Notes under the pieces: model-generated
Told to the model about the DNA's origin: nothing
The model's database searches: none
Seen by the model: only the letters and a program-made list of their open reading frames with translations
Part shown: positions 17,992-27,287 of the stretch, piece after piece
Layout of the letters: every line of letters begins with the position of its first letter
Numbering within the stretch: position 1 is the stretch's first letter
Source of the DNA: Archangium lansingense
GTDB taxonomy: Bacteria; Myxococcota; Myxococcia; Myxococcales; Myxococcaceae
Length of the DNA: 64,000 nt
NCBI RefSeq assembly: GCF_026626635.1
Contig: NZ_JAPNKA010000001.1
Coordinates: 8,804,001-8,868,000, forward strand
Direction of reading: 5' to 3'
Position numbers and translations under genes: made by a program

Positions 17992-19587
17992 TCACAGCCC
18001 GTGCTCGCTGGCCTTTTCGAGCGCCAGATTGTGGCAGCGATGCGCCGGTGTAGGGAAGCGCCGGGTGATTTCATCCAGCACCCGCCTTGCCTTCTTCTTG
18101 TCCTTGAACTGGAGGTACCGCTGGAATTCCAACATCAGCAGCCCACACTTCTGGTCCAGGTCCACCGCCACCTGGCCCATCATGAAGCGGACGTCCTCGT
18201 ACATCTCGGGCTTCTCATCCAGCGCCTCGAGGGTGATCCACGCCGAGCGGTAGTTCTCCCAGGCCATCGAGAGGTTCTCCGCGCCGACGTCCTTGCGCTC
18301 GTAGAAGTTGCGTGCCTTGGCCACGTAGTCGCGCGCCGTCTCCAGGAGCTCCGCCGGAGGCAGGTCCGGCACCGGGATGATCTCCAGCCGCAGATTCCAC
18401 ACCCGCCAGCTGTCACTGCCCGGGGGATTGTGGGTGTTGTCGAAGACGAGCTGGTTGCGCTCGTTTCGTTTGAGCACAGACGGAGAGATGATCTGCTGGA
18501 TCTCCCGCTCGGAGGAATTCGTCGTATCCGGAGGCACCGTCCCGAGGGGAGTGGCGTTGATGGACAGGGTGACCTCGTCCTTGGAGATGCCGCTGGACTG
18601 GTAGCGCAGGACAGCGACCGCTCGCGTGGGCGAGACGAACTCGAAGTCGAAGGCCTTCATGTCCGGCTGATCCCACGTCACGCCCTCGCCCAGGCCGAAC
18701 GAGTCCGGCAGCGTTTGGAGGCCAAGCAACGTGGGCTCCGGGCCCCGGGACATCTTCTCCAGACTCGGACGGAAGACGACGGTGAGCGCCGTCACCATGC
18801 CCCCGAGGAAGAGGAACGCCACGGTGAGCAGGGCGGTCTTCCCGCCACGGGACAGCTCGAGCCACCACAGGCGGAGCTGACCCCCCAGGGTCTCGCTCAG
18901 CTCGCGGCGGCGGCGGGCCTTGTCGGCGGCAGACAGGCCATCGGCTCCGGACGAGGCACGCGCGGCAGCAGCGGGGGCCGAGCGGGACAGCGGGGCCGCA
19001 GTCGGGGGCTCCACGGCCGGCATCTCCCCCACCGTCTCCGAGCGGGCCGGCGTCAGACGGGTCTGAACATCAGCCACGGGAGCCAGCACGGGCGGCGCCG
19101 AGGGCGACGGCTCTAGGCGCGGAGTGGGGAGGAAGGGAGCCGGGAGCGAGGAAGCCCCCGACATGGAGGCATGCATCCGCGGATCCACTTGGGTACCCGG
19201 CTCCGCGGCCATGGGCTGGTTGCGGCGGATGAGCCGGGTGGCCTCATCCTCCTCATCCACCGGCATGAAAGGCCGGGTGGCGTCGTCCTCGTGGACGACC
19301 TCCTTGAAGACGAACTCCACCGGCCCCAGGGAGATGCGGTCCCCGTTCTGCAACTCCCGCTCACCCGAGAGGAGGGCCTCGTTGACCAGGGTGCCGTTGG
19401 CGCTGCCCAGGTCCTGTACGTAGAAACGCCCGAGCCGGTCCGAGATGCGCACGTGCCGGCGCGACACACCTGCATCCTGCAGCACCACGTCGTTCTCCGT
19501 GGTGCGGCCGATGTGGATTTCGGCCTGCTCGAAGAGAAGCTCCTTCCCCTGTTGCAGGCCCTTGACGATGGTGAGCTGGAAGCCCAG
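17992..19587 (-). CDS. FHA-domain membrane protein, probable CTG start
   Basis: About 531 residues with an N-terminal FHA domain (IHIGRTTENDVVLQ, VSRRHVRI, DLGSANGTLVN), a Pro/Ser-rich linker, one transmembrane helix (around residue 315-335, TALLTVAFLFLGGMVTALTVV) and a periplasmic C-terminal region. No in-frame ATG, GTG or TTG lies upstream of the first FHA strand. The next starts (GTG 19488/19485) would delete the first third of the domain. The CTG at 19587, with GGGGGA upstream and five bases after the TadC stop, gives a complete domain beginning GFQLTIVKG. It probably works with the Tad apparatus. Confidence 0.75.
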   Translation of the reverse strand: MGFQLTIVKGLQQGKELLFEQAEIHIGRTTENDVVLQDAGVSRRHVRISDRLGRFYVQDLGSANGTLVNEALLSGERELQNGDRISLGPVEFVFKEVVHEDDATRPFMPVDEEDEATRLIRRNQPMAAEPGTQVDPRMHASMSGASSLPAPFLPTPRLEPSPSAPPVLAPVADVQTRLTPARSETVGEMPAVEPPTAAPLSRSAPAAAARASSGADGLSAADKARRRRELSETLGGQLRLWWLELSRGGKTALLTVAFLFLGGMVTALTVVFRPSLEKMSRGPEPTLLGLQTLPDSFGLGEGVTWDQPDMKAFDFEFVSPTRAVAVLRYQSSGISKDEVTLSINATPLGTVPPDTTNSSEREIQQIISPSVLKRNERNQLVFDNTHNPPGSDSWRVWNLRLEIIPVPDLPPAELLETARDYVAKARNFYERKDVGAENLSMAWENYRSAWITLEALDEKPEMYEDVRFMMGQVAVDLDQKCGLLMLEFQRYLQFKDKKKARRVLDEITRRFPTPAHRCHNLALEKASEHGL

Positions 19588-19591
19588 GGCC

Positions 19592-20488
19592 CTATCCCCC
19601 GACGTCTCCGAACATGAACTGGAACACGATGGGCCCGAAGAGGACCATGAACACCGTGGGGAAGATGCACGCGATGAGCGGGAAGAGCATCTTCACCGGG
19701 GCCTCACCCGCCAGCTTCTCCGCGCGCTGAGTGCGGTCGATGCGCAGCTGGGTGGACTGGATGCGCAGCACCTTGCCGAGGCTGGTGCCCATCTTGTCCG
19801 CCTGGATGAGTGCGGTGACGAAGGTGGTGAGCGCCGGCAGGTCCACCCGGGTGATCATCGCCTTGAGGCCCTCTTCGCGCGTCTTGCCCATCTTCAGCTG
19901 CTTGAGGACGATCTGCAGCTCCTCGCGCAGCGGGCCCGACTTGCCCTTCTCCACCACCTTGGCCAGCGCGCCGGTGAAGTCCAGACCCGCTTCCACCGAC
20001 AGCGTCAGCAGGTCCAGGCTGTAGGGCAGCGCCCGGGAGATCTGCAGGTGACGCTTCTTCACCTGATCATTCACCCAGATGAGCGGGTAGCACATGCCGA
20101 ACAGCGCGAACACGAGAGACCAGGCCAGGTTCTCGTTGACCGCGTTGACCAGGACGAGACCCGCGAAAAGGCCCACCACGGCGCTGATCTCCTGCAGCGC
20201 CATGATGTCCTCGGGCTTGAGGGCGTGGGGGTCGCCGGCCTTGATGAGCTTCTTGCGCATCTTGGTCTCGTACCCCGGCCACATCAGCCGCCGGTTGAGG
20301 ACTCCGAGCTTGCGGATGGCAACCGAGCTCATGCCTCCAACGCCACCGCCCGCGTCGTCGCGAACCTCGTCCACGAACTGCGAGAAGTAGTTCTGGTAGA
20401 CGCCGAACCCGAGGAAGCCCATCGACGCCGCGAACATCAGCGCAGAGCCCCCCATCAACGTATTGGTGAGGATGTCGCTCACGGCCAC
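19592..20488 (-). CDS. tadC: Tad/Flp inner-membrane platform protein TadC
   Basis: A 298-residue type II secretion F (T2SSF) family protein. It has an N-terminal membrane helix (ALMFAASMGFLGFGVY), a pair of central helices (VVGLFAGLVLVNAV and LVFALFGMCYPLIWV), the cytoplasmic T2SSF helical bundle (LPYSLDLLTLSVEAGLDFTGAL, KMGKTREEGLKAM) and a C-terminal hydrophobic hairpin. With TadB it forms the platform that couples an ATPase to pilin polymerisation. It starts three bases after tadB ends. It probably corresponds to a Kil platform protein in M. xanthus. Confidence 0.9.
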   Translation of the reverse strand: MAVSDILTNTLMGGSALMFAASMGFLGFGVYQNYFSQFVDEVRDDAGGGVGGMSSVAIRKLGVLNRRLMWPGYETKMRKKLIKAGDPHALKPEDIMALQEISAVVGLFAGLVLVNAVNENLAWSLVFALFGMCYPLIWVNDQVKKRHLQISRALPYSLDLLTLSVEAGLDFTGALAKVVEKGKSGPLREELQIVLKQLKMGKTREEGLKAMITRVDLPALTTFVTALIQADKMGTSLGKVLRIQSTQLRIDRTQRAEKLAGEAPVKMLFPLIACIFPTVFMVLFGPIVFQFMFGDVGG

Positions 20489-20491
20489 TCC

Positions 20492-21337
20492 TTAGATGTC
20501 GATGTTGACGATGCGCCGGATGATGATCACGCCCAGCACTTCCATGATGGCGATGACCGTCACGAGCACATAACCGAACCAGTGGTCCATCATCGGCTCC
20601 ATCAGGTCCGGCCGCATGTAGTTGAGCACGATGCCGAGGATGGCCGGCATGGCCGCCACCACCCAGCCCTGCAGCTTGCCCTGGGCGGTGAGTGCGTCGA
20701 TCTTGCCCTCGAGGCGGAAGCGCTCGCGGATGACGCTCGAGATGGTCTCGAACATCTCCGCCATGTTGCCGCCGAGCTGGCGCGCGATATTGGTGGCCAC
20801 CACGACCAGCTCCAGGTCGTCACTGCCCACCCGGCGGCCCATGTTGACGAGGGCCTCCTCCAGCGGCACGCCCAGCTTCACTTCCTTCACGAAGAGACCG
20901 AACTCCTGCGCCAGGGGCGGCTGCGCCTCACGCGCCACGTGCTCGATGGCCTGCGGGAACGTCAGGCCGGCCTTGAAGGCGTTGGCCATGGCCTGCAGGG
21001 CATCCACCAGCTGCACGTTGAACTTCTTGATGCGCCGCTTGCGGTAGTGCTTCACCAGGATGATCGGCAGGAAGAAGCCGAAGATCGTGGCCACCACGCA
21101 CAGGATGGGGTTGAAGATGATGTACGTCAGGATGCCCAACAAGCACATGCTGGCGATGTTGAGCACCAGCAGCTGACGGGCATCGATGAAGAGGAACATG
21201 TCGCTCAAGTCGTTCATCGACTTGACGACGTACCGCTCCTGGTACTGCTCGTAGGCCTTCGCCAGGACGGTGAAGATCACCAGGCTGAAGAAGAAAACCG
21301 ACCCGGTGACGAGGAGTAGGACGATTCCGGCCAGCAT
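20492..21337 (-). CDS. tadB: Tad/Flp inner-membrane platform protein TadB
   Basis: A 281-residue T2SSF-domain protein with an N-terminal membrane helix, a second helix pair (LVLNIASMCLLGILTYIIF and VVATIFGFFLPIILV), the cytoplasmic domain (QLVDALQAMANAFKAGLTF, GVPLEEALVNMGRRV) and a C-terminal membrane hairpin. This is the standard TadB order. Codon usage and direction match tadC and cpaB. No TadA/CpaF ATPase is present in the window, so the motor must be encoded elsewhere. Confidence 0.9.
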   Translation of the reverse strand: MLAGIVLLLVTGSVFFFSLVIFTVLAKAYEQYQERYVVKSMNDLSDMFLFIDARQLLVLNIASMCLLGILTYIIFNPILCVVATIFGFFLPIILVKHYRKRRIKKFNVQLVDALQAMANAFKAGLTFPQAIEHVAREAQPPLAQEFGLFVKEVKLGVPLEEALVNMGRRVGSDDLELVVVATNIARQLGGNMAEMFETISSVIRERFRLEGKIDALTAQGKLQGWVVAAMPAILGIVLNYMRPDLMEPMMDHWFGYVLVTVIAIMEVLGVIIIRRIVNIDI

Positions 21338-21390
21338 GCGCGGGGACTTCCTTCAGCTGCGGGGGGAAGGGGAACGCACCGACGGGGGGA

Positions 21391-22215
21391 TTACGGCGTG
21401 CCCGAGGAGCCGACCGAGCTCTTCTCGGAACTGCTGCCCTTGATGATCTGGATGATCTCGCGGCGCTTCTGCTCGAGCACGCGGGTGCGCTCGCCAGAGA
21501 GCAGGGTGCTGATGGTGGCGCGGCCGCGCTCCTCGATCATGTCCACGTCCTCCTCGTTGCGCAGCGAGAGCGTGAGGTTGCCCAGCTCGCTGGCCAGCGT
21601 GAGGATTTCCGCCTCCTCGGGGATGACCATCAGCGTGATGTTGGAGTACTCGCGCTGGTGCTCGGGGACGAGGTTGATGTTGGTGGTACCGGTGACCTTG
21701 CCGGTGGCGAGCACGATGACGTTCTGCAGCAGCGTCACGGCCACGTTCTCGTCCGTCTGCGGGTCGCGGAAGGTGCCAATCACGTCCACGTGATCGTTGG
21801 GACGAATCCAGCCGCCCACGGACGTGGTGGGCTTGGCCTCGATGGTGATGGCGCGGACCTTCTTCTGCACCTTGGTGGACAGGCGCTCGGCGGCCTTGGT
21901 GGTCTCGAACTGGCTCCACAGGAGCGGGTCACCCTGCTGCAGCGCCACCAGGACCTTCTGGCCCACCACGTAGGTGGCCGAGTCCGGCTTCACCACGGAG
22001 GAGGTGACGAACTGCTCGGGGACCGAGCGCTGGTTGATCATGTCGAAGGTGATGACGGTGCCCTCGGGGATGTCCGCTGATGCCACGACAACCGGCACCA
22101 GGTTCCAGCCGCGGCGAACATCCGATTCCTTCTTCTTGATCGCAGACCACGCGATGATGCCGGCCAGCAGGCCGAGGCCCAGCGCGATAAAGAGCGGTGT
22201 CTTACCCTTCAGCAT
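21391..22215 (-). CDS. cpaB: Flp pilus assembly protein CpaB (RcpC)
   Basis: A 274-residue protein with an N-terminal membrane anchor (LFIALGLGLLAGIIAWSAI) followed by a SAF domain (VPVVVASADIPEGTVITFDMI) and a CpaB C-terminal domain (RAITIEAKPTTSVGGWIRPNDHVDVIGTF). CpaB/RcpC lies in the periplasm and supports the outer-membrane secretin of Tad systems. It heads the minus-strand operon cpaB-tadB-tadC-FHA-FHA-xseA and is preceded by a convincing promoter at 22317-22344. Confidence 0.92.
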   Translation of the reverse strand: MLKGKTPLFIALGLGLLAGIIAWSAIKKKESDVRRGWNLVPVVVASADIPEGTVITFDMINQRSVPEQFVTSSVVKPDSATYVVGQKVLVALQQGDPLLWSQFETTKAAERLSTKVQKKVRAITIEAKPTTSVGGWIRPNDHVDVIGTFRDPQTDENVAVTLLQNVIVLATGKVTGTTNINLVPEHQREYSNITLMVIPEEAEILTLASELGNLTLSLRNEEDVDMIEERGRATISTLLSGERTRVLEQKRREIIQIIKGSSSEKSSVGSSGTP

Positions 22216-22316
22216 GTCTCGGAGACCTCCAAAGCGGGGAGCGCCCGGGGGGGCGGAACTCGTAGATGGCGCAGCTGCTTTGCAAAGCGGGGGCCCGGGG
22301 CACCAGCGGGTGGTAT

Positions 22317-22344
22317 GTTATCCACCCACCATGCAAAGTGTCAA
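22317..22344 (-). promoter_or_regulatory. sigma-70-type promoter for the cpaB operon
   Basis: On the minus strand, TTGACA (22344-22339), a 16-base spacer and GATAAC (22322-22317) match -35/-10 elements well, in an A+T-richer island. The start would be near 22310, leaving about 95 bases of leader before cpaB. Confidence 0.55.
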
Positions 22345-22491
22345 AGTCACGATCTCCCGGGCCCCGGTTTGTTCGGCTCTGGCGGCTTCCCGTCCCTCTG
22401 GTGGAGGGGGGTCTTCCCTCTGAGACCCCGCCGGGACTTGACCTCCGAGTGACATAGGCGGTGGCACGGATGTCGCTCCTGGGCGACGTCC

Positions 22492-23391
22492 ATGAGTGAA
22501 CACCCCCAAGCAGCCGGACAATCGGGACAGGCGGCGGTCGAGTCGGCGCTGGTGCTGCCGCTGATGGTCTTCCTGGGCCTGGGCCTGCTGCAGCTGACGC
22601 TGATGCAGCAGGCGAAGTTGATGACGGAGTACGCGGCGTACTGCGCGGCGCGCTCGGGCATCGTGTGGAACGGCAACAACGAGCGGATGCGCGATGCGGC
22701 CCTCGTGGCGCTGCTGCCCACCCTGGGCCGCACCGACGGTCTGCCGAGCCTGGCCAAGACGTGGACGCGGGCACGTCTCCAGGACGAGATGCTGCGGCAG
22801 TTGGCGTGGCCGACGCGGGACTCGGTGGTGCCGACCTCGGTGAACGGCTCGCCCCTGTTCGGCCTGGTGCGCGTCGATACGGTGAACCCCTCCTGGTACT
22901 CGCCGGTGCGGAGCGTGTGGAAGCTGCGCTCGGCCATGGACTGGAAGGAGCTGGATTTCGACGGGCCGGATGGCTACCCGCAGGTGCCGGCGCTGGAGTC
23001 GAAGCTGGCCCGGTTCTTCAACCTCGCGCTGCCGGATGATGCCGAGGAGGTCTACCGCAAGGCCACCGTGCTGAGCGTGCGGGTGCGCTACTGGTACGAG
23101 CTGCGGGTCCCCTTCGCCAACTGGCTCATCTTCAGTGCGTGGTGGGCGGCCAATGCAGGCGTGACGTTGGGCGGCGCCATCCACCGGCCCACGAAGGTGA
23201 CGGCCCCCGTGCGAGGGCTGGAGCACCAACGCGGCTACGCCTCGCTCTACCGGCAGGAGATGAGCGTGCTGAAGGGGCTGGCCACGGGCAGGCGCTACTT
23301 CTTCCCGCTGACAGCCACCTACAGCCTGCGGATGCAGTCGAACTTCTATTTCAAGTGGCTGATGCACCTGAACCCGGACTGGGGCCTGTGA
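22492..23391 (+). CDS. TadE-like pseudopilin
   Basis: A 299-residue protein with a short polar N terminus, the TadE-type signature GQAAVESALVLPLMVFLGLGLLQ (Gly, then Glu at +5, then a hydrophobic helix) and a large globular C-terminal domain of about 250 residues. The pattern fits a prepilin-peptidase substrate inserted as a minor pilin. Myxococcal Kil pseudopilins are described as having large globular domains of this sort. It opens the plus-strand operon, divergent from cpaB. Confidence 0.75.
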   Translation: MSEHPQAAGQSGQAAVESALVLPLMVFLGLGLLQLTLMQQAKLMTEYAAYCAARSGIVWNGNNERMRDAALVALLPTLGRTDGLPSLAKTWTRARLQDEMLRQLAWPTRDSVVPTSVNGSPLFGLVRVDTVNPSWYSPVRSVWKLRSAMDWKELDFDGPDGYPQVPALESKLARFFNLALPDDAEEVYRKATVLSVRVRYWYELRVPFANWLIFSAWWAANAGVTLGGAIHRPTKVTAPVRGLEHQRGYASLYRQEMSVLKGLATGRRYFFPLTATYSLRMQSNFYFKWLMHLNPDWGL

Positions 23392-23395
23392 CGCC

Positions 23396-25366
23396 ATGAT
23401 GACCCGTGCTCTCCGAAACAGCTTCAAACGGCAGGAAGGCCAGGCACTCGTCCTCGCGTGTGTGCTGATGCTCGTGCTGAGCATCGCGCTCATCACCACG
23501 GTGAACCTCGGGCACAGCGTGCACGAGCGGATCCGCCTGCAGAACACGGCGGACGCGGCGGCCTGGTCCACAGCGGCCATGGAGGCCCGCGCGTTCAACT
23601 TCTACGCGTTCACCAACCGCACGCAGGTGTCCCACTACGTGTCGGCGATGATGTGGCAGTCGCTGGACTCGTTCGTGTTCTCCGTCCAGGCCTTTCTGAC
23701 GGACCTCTACGGGTTCATGCGCACCATCGGCCCCTGTTTCCCCAGGGACAGCCGAGACGGGCTTTTCTGGGAGAGCGTCTGCACCCTGCTCGACACCCTC
23801 CCCGCCATCAACGCCATCATGCGGGGGCTGGACCTGGTCTTCACGGTGCTCCGGGGGATGCTGCTCCTGATGAAGCCGGTGATGGAGCCCCTCGACCAGG
23901 TGATTGGCCGGGTGGTGGTCCCCGGGCATCGGATGCTCAACGCGGTGATGGCAGGGGCAGCCACCGCGGTGATGCTCGCCACGTCCACGTACGTGATGGG
24001 CACCTCTCATGCCGTCATTGAGGCGAATGACCCCAAGGTGGACCCGCTCGTCCCCCAGACGCTGGCGGGCCTCATCAACCAGTGCCTCTACAGCCGCACG
24101 CATGACAAGGCGGCCAACGGCACGCCCTTCAGCCCGGTCAATCCCTTCGAGCCGTTGGACCCCTCGAGGCGAAACGAGACCGACAAGACCGCCCGGGCCA
24201 AACGGGTGATGGCGGGCATCACCAACGCCACGCGCTTCGCGTGCGACGCGAAGAACGGCGCCTGTCCCGAGTCCCTGGTCACTGACCGGAAGCTCGGCAG
24301 TCTCATGCCTATTCCCCGGTGGCTCGCACCGTTGGAGGGCGTGCTCGACGGCATCCCCAAGTGGGGCCAGACGCGCTTCCTCACCTACCGACTCGGTGAG
24401 GGCGGAGGCAGGACTGCCAAGGGCGGCAACAAGATTCGCGAGTCCAAGGACCTGCCCCATCTGCCCATGGGCATGCTCGCCCAGGGCGATGTGCTCGGCG
24501 CGGATGACCCCTACTTCATCAAGTTGCCGGGACCGGCGTCTGTCGACCTCGGGGGCACCCGGCTTCTCAACCCCTTCCGCTGCCCCAAGCAACCCGGCGC
24601 GAGGGACCCGCGAACCTGGCGCGACTGCTGGGGAGATCCGCGCGAGGACAAGAACGACACGCTGAAGACGAGTGTATGGGCCATGAGCAACACGGACCTG
24701 CGCGAGAACGGAATCCACTGGCGCGTGGTGTTCCCGGGAGAGGCCTCGAAGCAGGAGGACCGGAACGTGGGCCTCTACGAGTCCAAGACCTGCCTCGCGA
24801 GTGTCCAGGGCGCGTGCTTCTTCGAGATGTCCGTGTACGTGGCCAACGTCCGCATTGATACGAAGGACCACAACCACCCCTGGCCGGGGCTGGTGCCCTT
24901 CCCCCACTTCGAGCCGGGTGACTACGCGAAGGACTGCGCGGAGAGCCTCAACGAGGCGCCTGGCATCGCCGTCATGGCCGGGCGCCAGGACGACTTCAAC
25001 CAGCCCTCCACCTGGGTGCTCCTCAACAAGCCCGCGGACGCGTTCCGGAAGACTCCGGGCCAGCTCAACTCCCAGGGGAGGCTCACCTTCACCTTCGGAA
25101 CATCGCCCGAGACGCTGGACCTGAGGAACGGCCGCAAGGCGCTGGAGCCCGGGGGCTTGCCGGGGATGACCGTCATCTCCCGCGGCCAGACGTACTACCA
25201 CCGGCCCGGAAACTGGACCGAGCAACCCAACTTCTTCAACCCGTACTGGCGGCCTCGGCTGGCGGCGGTCTGGCAGGGCAAGGACTCGCTGCCGCTGGTG
25301 GACACGCTGGCGAAGGCCCTGCCCGGCGACCTGCAGGACGCGCCGGCTCGGTTCATCACCCATTGA
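23396..25366 (+). CDS. TadG-like pilus-assembly protein
   Basis: A 656-residue protein. Residues 12-60 form the TadG N-terminal module: QEGQALVLACVLMLVLSIAL followed by HERIRLQNTADAAAWSTA, the LQxxADAAA signature. A second hydrophobic region (around 135-205) precedes a long extracytoplasmic portion with several Cys. TadG-like proteins help anchor or initiate Tad pili. It starts four bases after the TadE-like gene, and its stop is closely followed by a second TadE-like gene. Confidence 0.75.
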   Translation: MMTRALRNSFKRQEGQALVLACVLMLVLSIALITTVNLGHSVHERIRLQNTADAAAWSTAAMEARAFNFYAFTNRTQVSHYVSAMMWQSLDSFVFSVQAFLTDLYGFMRTIGPCFPRDSRDGLFWESVCTLLDTLPAINAIMRGLDLVFTVLRGMLLLMKPVMEPLDQVIGRVVVPGHRMLNAVMAGAATAVMLATSTYVMGTSHAVIEANDPKVDPLVPQTLAGLINQCLYSRTHDKAANGTPFSPVNPFEPLDPSRRNETDKTARAKRVMAGITNATRFACDAKNGACPESLVTDRKLGSLMPIPRWLAPLEGVLDGIPKWGQTRFLTYRLGEGGGRTAKGGNKIRESKDLPHLPMGMLAQGDVLGADDPYFIKLPGPASVDLGGTRLLNPFRCPKQPGARDPRTWRDCWGDPREDKNDTLKTSVWAMSNTDLRENGIHWRVVFPGEASKQEDRNVGLYESKTCLASVQGACFFEMSVYVANVRIDTKDHNHPWPGLVPFPHFEPGDYAKDCAESLNEAPGIAVMAGRQDDFNQPSTWVLLNKPADAFRKTPGQLNSQGRLTFTFGTSPETLDLRNGRKALEPGGLPGMTVISRGQTYYHRPGNWTEQPNFFNPYWRPRLAAVWQGKDSLPLVDTLAKALPGDLQDAPARFITH

Positions 25367-25374
25367 GGCCCGCC

Positions 25375-26523
25375 ATGCTCCACTCCCGTGCACAGCGGAA
25401 GTCTGTCCCGCGAGGCGCCACCACCGTCGAGCTCGCGCTCGTGGTGCCGTTGCTCGTCTCCATGGTGATGTTCAGCGTCTTCCTGTGCGAGGTCATCCGG
25501 GCTCGGCTCAAGTTGCAGGAAGCCAGCCGGTATGTCGCATGGGAGATGACCAGCTACACCCTGAGCGACTACGCCACGGCGGACCATGACAGAGCCTTCG
25601 GGCTCGCCATGAAGGCGACGGTGAAGGAGGCGTCCGAACGCTACGCGGACCTCGACTCCATCGAGCCCCAGGGTCGGTTCGGCACCATGCTGCGCGCCGC
25701 TCCGGTGCAGGTGAGAGTGAGGAACCAGAGCGTGGCGGGCATCGACCTGAGCCGTGTCTTCCCCGGTGGTGCCGGCGGCAAAGGCTCCGAGGCAGCCGCA
25801 GCGAGGGGCAAGACGCTCGACTTCTTCCTCGGGCACTTCCGCTTCAACACCCGAGGGCAGGTGGAGGTGGAGACCACCAGCACGCTCTCCAGTTACGTGC
25901 TGCCCCGGCGCTACCTGCAGAAGGAGCAACACGGCTTCTTCGACGTGGACAACTGGGGCGGCAGGGACCTGAGCAACCTGCCGGTGAAGGAGCACTACAC
26001 CCTCATCGCCAACGGCTGGCACCTGCCCGATGGTGGAGATGCCCTGATGAAGCCCAAGCAGGCGGGTGTTCATGACGGCGGCTCCCCGCACGGCCTTCGT
26101 CTGCAGGTGGACCGGATGAAGTTCCTGGGGGTGGGAAACTACCTGGACCAGGTGGAGCTGGACCGGCTCGGCGCGGTGGCCAACCTCATCCTGCCCGACT
26201 TCCAGGGCCCCTTCGTGGTGTCCCACAACTACGTGCCCGGAGAGTCCGGCCGCGGCTGCAACAAGAGCAAGCACGGCGCCCCGATGGGGCTCAACAACGT
26301 GAACGCCTACCCCGGCCTCGACGACCCCGCCCAGCGCTGCTTCGACACCGCCCCCTTCCGCGACACCCAGGCCTACGACCAGTCCCTCTACCGAAAGATG
26401 TTCATGGCTCGCGGCGGCAACTTCATGGGCTGCAAGCACGCTCAGGCGGATGCGCCCCACATGCCCGGCCTGGATCCCAGTACCTCCAAGGACTCGAACG
26501 AACGGAAGATCCCATGCGAGTAA
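25375..26523 (+). CDS. TadE-like pseudopilin with large globular domain
   Basis: A 382-residue protein starting at ATG 25375, chosen because GAGG lies seven bases upstream; a TTG at 25363 would add four residues and overlap the TadG-like stop. It has the TadE signature RGATTVELALVVPLLVSMVM (Gly then Glu at +5) followed by the hydrophobic helix, and about 330 residues of exported globular domain. It is likely a minor pilin of the Tad-like apparatus. The next gene overlaps its last ten bases. Confidence 0.75.
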   Translation: MLHSRAQRKSVPRGATTVELALVVPLLVSMVMFSVFLCEVIRARLKLQEASRYVAWEMTSYTLSDYATADHDRAFGLAMKATVKEASERYADLDSIEPQGRFGTMLRAAPVQVRVRNQSVAGIDLSRVFPGGAGGKGSEAAAARGKTLDFFLGHFRFNTRGQVEVETTSTLSSYVLPRRYLQKEQHGFFDVDNWGGRDLSNLPVKEHYTLIANGWHLPDGGDALMKPKQAGVHDGGSPHGLRLQVDRMKFLGVGNYLDQVELDRLGAVANLILPDFQGPFVVSHNYVPGESGRGCNKSKHGAPMGLNNVNAYPGLDDPAQRCFDTAPFRDTQAYDQSLYRKMFMARGGNFMGCKHAQADAPHMPGLDPSTSKDSNERKIPCE

Positions 26524-27287
26524 ATGTCATTCCCCTGCTCTTGCTGCTGTGGGCCTCTCCATCGTGGGCCGAGCAGGAGCTCGCGCTCTACCCAGGCACC
26601 GTGCACACGCGGATCGGCGAGGACCTGCTCATCGGCGGCCAGCCCCACCGCATCGCGTACTTCACCACGAAGGACTCCCTGGTGAAGGTGGCGAGGTACT
26701 TCCACGGCTTCTGGACGAAACAGGGCTACCCCGTCGTCGTGAACGGAGACCTGCAAAGGGAGGCGGTGGTGTCCGCCTTCTTCACTCGCGAGGGACTCCA
26801 GCGGGCCGTGGTGCTGCGCACCCACCTGGGAAAGACGGTGGGCTTCACCGTGCTCAAGGACCTGTGGCTGTACGAGAAGCCCGCGAGCGCCGGCAACAGC
26901 CCCTTCATCCAGGTGGAGGGAGCACTCTTCAGTGCGGACGTGGGCTCGCGCGACGAAGCCGGAGGCTCGCGGCACCGCACGCAGGTAGTGGAACGCAGCC
27001 TGGATGCCGTACGCCAGGAGCTCACCTCCAGGTTCACCGCCGCGGGCTACGCTCTGGTGCGCGAGTCTGGAGGCCGGTTGGATGGCCGGCGAACCCTCGT
27101 CCTCGAATACGCCCGCGGAGCCGAGCAGGTGCTCACCACCTTGGTGGAGCTGGAGCCCTCGCGGGTGGCCGTCTCGCAGGCCTGGGTGGGAACGGACCGG
27201 CCGGATGGCATGCCCAATGCCGAGGCCGTGCGTCAGGCTCGCGAGGATGCCCTCCGCGCGGGTCAGGGGCGGGAGGGAACGCCATGA
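26514..27287 (+). CDS. exported protein of unknown function in Tad-like operon
   Basis: A 257-residue protein with a clear signal peptide (VIPLLLLLWASPSWAEQ, cleavage after SWA). The mature part is mixed alpha/beta, with one Cys-free domain of about 230 residues and no recognised motif. It overlaps the preceding TadE-like gene by ten bases and the next gene by four (ATGA), so it is made together with the pilin-like proteins. It is probably a periplasmic accessory protein. Confidence 0.7.
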   Translation: MRVNVIPLLLLLWASPSWAEQELALYPGTVHTRIGEDLLIGGQPHRIAYFTTKDSLVKVARYFHGFWTKQGYPVVVNGDLQREAVVSAFFTREGLQRAVVLRTHLGKTVGFTVLKDLWLYEKPASAGNSPFIQVEGALFSADVGSRDEAGGSRHRTQVVERSLDAVRQELTSRFTAAGYALVRESGGRLDGRRTLVLEYARGAEQVLTTLVELEPSRVAVSQAWVGTDRPDGMPNAEAVRQAREDALRAGQGREGTP

